64,000 nt of DNA. Source: Nitrospiria bacterium. Its GTDB lineage: Bacteria > Nitrospirota > UBA9217. The DNA lies in assembly GCA_919902495.1 (NCBI GenBank), contig CAKKRC010000025.1:17687-81686 (forward strand), given 5' to 3'. Positions 61,600-64,000 of the stretch are shown here, in pieces (position 1 is the first letter of the stretch; each line of letters begins with the position of its first letter). Position numbers and translations under genes: made by a program. The notes below the pieces were generated by a model. It worked only from the letters and a program-made list of their open reading frames with translations, ran no database searches and was not told the DNA's origin.

Positions 61600-62277
61600 C
61601 TACTGCTGGATGCAGAGCAAGTTTCTGGGTATGTCGCAGGTGCTTGCACCGCCTCCTATTGCCGAGTCGTCGGCCCGATCGCCAAAACCGTAGTCATCGT
61701 TAGAACCGCTGGTGCCATCCGTCCAGGGTGTAGCTCCGCATCTATGAGCCGCATCCGTTATGATCCAGTTCCACTCAAGGCCCGTTCTGTACCGGGAACC
61801 CGTAGTATCAAACGTTGCGGGTAAATTATTGGGATCGGTGATCGGATCCACAAAATTCCAAATGCCCGTAGTGTCGGTTATCATAACCGTCGTGGTCCCA
61901 TCGCTGCGGACATAGGTCGTACTGGCGTGGAGTACCCAGTCTATATGCTCGCTGACCCCGCCGCCGCAGTTCGCCGTGGTGCAGGCGACCCTGTTCACGC
62001 CGTCCACCAGCATAGCCTTATACGTACCGCCCCCCGCGGGCTTGCTTGCGTCAGCCATGCAGAGACTGTCGGCGCTCGCAATGGCGTTCGCCTTGCCCCC
62101 GGCCGTTTTGATGTCCCCGCTGTACGTGGCAGCGGTGACGAAGGTCATGCATGTTGTGCAGACTTGCGCAGGAGCGACGGGACTGGAACTTCCTCCGCTG
62201 CTGCAGCCGACAACCATCACTACCGCCGTGATCAAAAAGACCATCTTTATCGCTATGCTCCCTGCTCCCTGCTTCAT
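61600..62277 (-). CDS. DUF1554-type surface lipoprotein
   Basis: 225 residues with a lipoprotein signal (VMVVGC) and a Ser/Pro linker. The domain runs from CTTCMTFVTAATYSGD through ADSLCMADASKP and ends CDIPRNLLCIQQ, matching the DUF1554 pattern found in surface proteins such as those of Leptospira. Six or more cysteines suggest disulfides outside the cytoplasm. AAAGGAGG precedes the ATG at 62277. Probably surface-exposed; ligand unknown. Confidence 0.82.
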   Translation of the reverse strand: MKQGAGSIAIKMVFLITAVVMVVGCSSGGSSSPVAPAQVCTTCMTFVTAATYSGDIKTAGGKANAIASADSLCMADASKPAGGGTYKAMLVDGVNRVACTTANCGGGVSEHIDWVLHASTTYVRSDGTTTVMITDTTGIWNFVDPITDPNNLPATFDTTGSRYRTGLEWNWIITDAAHRCGATPWTDGTSGSNDDYGFGDRADDSAIGGGASTCDIPRNLLCIQQ

Positions 62278-62544
62278 GGCGCTATCCTCCTTTGGCAGAA
62301 TTATCCTACGTTTCGGTAACTTCACGAGCGCGATATGGAGCTTCTGTTATGCACATTGTTGAGGTTGTTCCTGACAAGGAATTGCTCTCTATTGCATGAA
62401 AGAGGACGCTCTATGGTGGAGGAAAACAGCGTCGTCAGTGTACTGCGATGGAGTAATTTAAGCATGCGGATAAGCAACTGTCAAGCCCGTCAAACGGCCT
62501 GAGGTACCCTAATACAGCTATCAATGCCTGTGAAAGAAGCTAAT

Positions 62545-62573
62545 AGAAAAGGCGGCCATTTGGTCCGGTCGCC
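62545..62573 (-). terminator. Terminator after the MoeB/ThiF-like gene
   Basis: On the minus strand GGGCGACC and GGCCGCC pair with one mismatch, followed by TTTTCTATT, about 30 bases past the stop at 62600. Confidence 0.65.
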
Positions 62574-62599
62574 CATGAAGATGTTTCCTTATATTGGCC

Positions 62600-63340
62600 C
62601 TACTTCTTCCCGTTCCCGCACGTCGGGCAGTCGGGGTCCTTCCGTATCTTGTACTTCTTGAAGTCTGTTGTCGCCCCTTCCCATACTAGGAGTTGGCCCT
62701 TCAGCGTCGTGCCCATGCCCGAGAGGTACTTGAGCGTCTCGAGGGCCTGGAGCGAACCGATGACCGCCGGCGTGCAACCGAGAACCGGAAAGACTTCCTT
62801 CGGCGGGGCCTCGGGGAAGATGCACTGGAGGCACGGCGTCTCGGGCGTCTGGATGAACGAAAGCCTGCCGTCGATGCCCCAGAGGCTGCCGTACACGAGC
62901 GGGATCTTCTTGCGCCTGGCCGACTCGTTCAGAAGGTACCGCGTCGGGAAGTTGTCCATGCAGTCCAGGATGATGTCCGCGTTCCCCACCAGTTCGTCCA
63001 CGTTCCCGGCCACGATCTTGTCGGTGAAGGCGGTAACCTTGATGTCCTGGTTCAGCCGCTCAAGGGTCATCTTGCCCGAGACGGCCTTGTTCGTACCGAT
63101 GCGCGTATGGTCATGGAGGATCTGGCGGTTCAGGTTCGACCAGTCGGGAGAATCGAAATCGCAGATGCGGATGTTGCCGATGCCCGCCACGGCAAGGTAG
63201 ATCGAGACCGGCGAGCCGAGCCCGCCCGCGCCGGCGATGAAGACCGTGGAGTCCTTCAGCTTCTTCTGGCCCGCTTCGCCCCACCCCTCGATCATCATCT
63301 GGCGGTTGTACCGCTTCAGCTCCTGTTCAGAAAGTCCCAT
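62600..63340 (-). CDS. moeB: MoeB/ThiF/HesA family adenylyltransferase
   Basis: 246-residue E1-like enzyme. ATP-binding Rossmann motif IAGAGGLGSPVSIYLA, catalytic region DFDSPDWSNLNRQIL and DCMDNFPTRYLLN. Zinc-binding cysteines are CLQC and CPTC (near the C-terminus). It adenylates the C-terminal glycine of a sulfur-carrier protein (MoaD or ThiS) for cofactor synthesis. The carrier gene is not adjacent, so MoeB versus ThiF cannot be decided. The molybdenum hydroxylase cluster in the window makes MoeB reasonable. Confidence 0.85.
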   Translation of the reverse strand: MGLSEQELKRYNRQMMIEGWGEAGQKKLKDSTVFIAGAGGLGSPVSIYLAVAGIGNIRICDFDSPDWSNLNRQILHDHTRIGTNKAVSGKMTLERLNQDIKVTAFTDKIVAGNVDELVGNADIILDCMDNFPTRYLLNESARRKKIPLVYGSLWGIDGRLSFIQTPETPCLQCIFPEAPPKEVFPVLGCTPAVIGSLQALETLKYLSGMGTTLKGQLLVWEGATTDFKKYKIRKDPDCPTCGNGKK

Positions 63341-63402
63341 CGGACCCCTCCCCCAATTCCGGACCAGCCGGAGAATTACGGAGTAAAAAATAACAAGTAC
63401 AG

Positions 63403-63753
63403 CTATCCGGCCGCCTGCTTTTTTTTGGCGGTCCGTATTGAGTGCTTGGTCAGACTTTTTACCTTGCGGCTTTCATTGATCAAACGCAACTCAAGGCGAC
63501 AGCCAAGAGCACGAGCGTACTTTTGCAATGTGGCCAGCGATGGCGAGTGTTTGCCGCCGCCGGATTCCAGGCGCGCTATCGCGGATTGCGTTGTGCCGAT
63601 ACGGTCGGCAACTTCCGCCTGCGTAATGCCGGCCGCAGCCCGCACCTTCAGGAATGCGTCAAAAAAAGAGAATTCCTCGGCAAGCCTCTCGTATTCGGCC
63701 TTTACATCCGGCCGTTCAAGGGCACGGGCTTTAAGTTCTTTGTGGGTGAGCAT
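63403..63753 (-). CDS. higA: HigA-type XRE-family antitoxin
   Basis: 116 residues. Helix-turn-helix of the Cro/CI (XRE) type at about 40-95 (AGITQAEVADRIGTTQSAIARLE). A long N-terminal extension and a basic tail are usual for antitoxins of HigBA/RelBE-like pairs. It overlaps the toxin gene by 23 bases and follows it, the toxin-first order typical of HigBA. Probably represses its own operon. Confidence 0.9.
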   Translation of the reverse strand: MLTHKELKARALERPDVKAEYERLAEEFSFFDAFLKVRAAAGITQAEVADRIGTTQSAIARLESGGGKHSPSLATLQKYARALGCRLELRLINESRKVKSLTKHSIRTAKKKQAAG

Positions 63754-64000
63754 CTTTGATCTCCTTCATCCGTCGTCGGGCTATTTCCAGTTCTTTGGGC
63801 GGAGTTTTGTCGGTTTTCTTGACGAACTGGTGAAGCATGACAATTTTATTTCCAACTATCGTGCAGTAAAATACCCGCGCGATACCCTCTTCGGATTTCA
63901 GCCGCAGTTCATAGAGTCCATCACCCATCGCACGCGTATGCGGCATGCCAAGATTCGGGCCGGATACCTCCATCCGGTCGGAATACCGAAGATAACGTCC
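63731..64000 (-). CDS. higB: HigB/Gp49-type toxin (5' end outside window)
   Basis: At least 89 residues are visible; the frame is open at base 64000. The pattern GPNLGMPHTRAMGDGLYELR followed by RVFYCTIVGNKIVMLHQFVKKT belongs to the phage-derived Gp49-like/HigB family of RelE-fold mRNA interferases. An ATG at 63973 lies inside the domain and is not the start. Partner of the antitoxin at 63403. Confidence 0.9.
   Translation of the reverse strand, partial: GRYLRYSDRMEVSGPNLGMPHTRAMGDGLYELRLKSEEGIARVFYCTIVGNKIVMLHQFVKKTDKTPPKELEIARRRMKEIKDAHPQRT

Overview
This window is a gene-dense bacterial chromosome segment, GC-rich except for one AT-rich island. No rRNA or tRNA gene was recognised. Multiheme cytochrome c, a split cytochrome b6-type bc complex, a sigma-54 activator, UGA-decoded selenoproteins and many dispersed palindromic repeats suggest an anaerobic or facultative bacterium of the Nitrospirota or Desulfobacterota type. 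That placement is an inference, because no phylogenetic marker is present.

Layout. 1-4000: YeeE/YedE transporter, two universal stress proteins plus a 20-codon remnant of a third, and a divergent PAS/sigma-54 activator facing a recognisable -24/-12 promoter. 4100-8600: radical SAM protein, glycosyltransferase, and a Rieske/cytochrome b6/subunit IV set whose genes are separated by inverted-repeat elements. 8690-14900: zinc-ribbon coiled-coil protein, two large secreted lipoproteins, orphan AbrB. 15400-19800: small exported proteins, including a three-gene operon of two rhodaneses and a DsrE-like protein. Both rhodaneses carry an in-frame UGA at the same place, each followed by a near-identical SECIS-like hairpin. 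19900-30900: EttA, trypsin-like protease, HDAC-family amidohydrolase, MocA and XdhC maturation factors beside an exported molybdenum hydroxylase, a four-helix-bundle gene in a repeat-flanked cassette, flavoprotein, triheme cytochrome. 30987-40668: one efflux operon (TetR, TolC, RND adaptor, RND pump, MacA-like adaptor, MacB-like ATPase and permease). 40900-47530: membrane proteins, ORF6N protein, VapBC.

47745-53336 is an AT-rich five-gene operon with overlapping genes: phosphoribosyltransferase-like protein, ORC/CDC6-like AAA ATPase, unknown protein, DNA methylase and NUDIX protein. It looks like a laterally acquired conflict (defence) system. 53400-64000: frameshifted DUF3795 gene, MNT/truncated HEPN pair, nested spanin-like pair, diguanylate cyclase, chemoreceptor, B12-dependent radical SAM protein, DUF1554 lipoprotein, MoeB/ThiF protein and a HigBA-type module cut by the window end.

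The two strongest leads are the tandem selenocysteine rhodanese operon (16305-17754) and the PRTase/ORC-CDC6/methylase/NUDIX island (47745-53336). A third theme is the density of dispersed inverted repeats. They sit between genes of single operons and in several places supply the first or last codons of genes.
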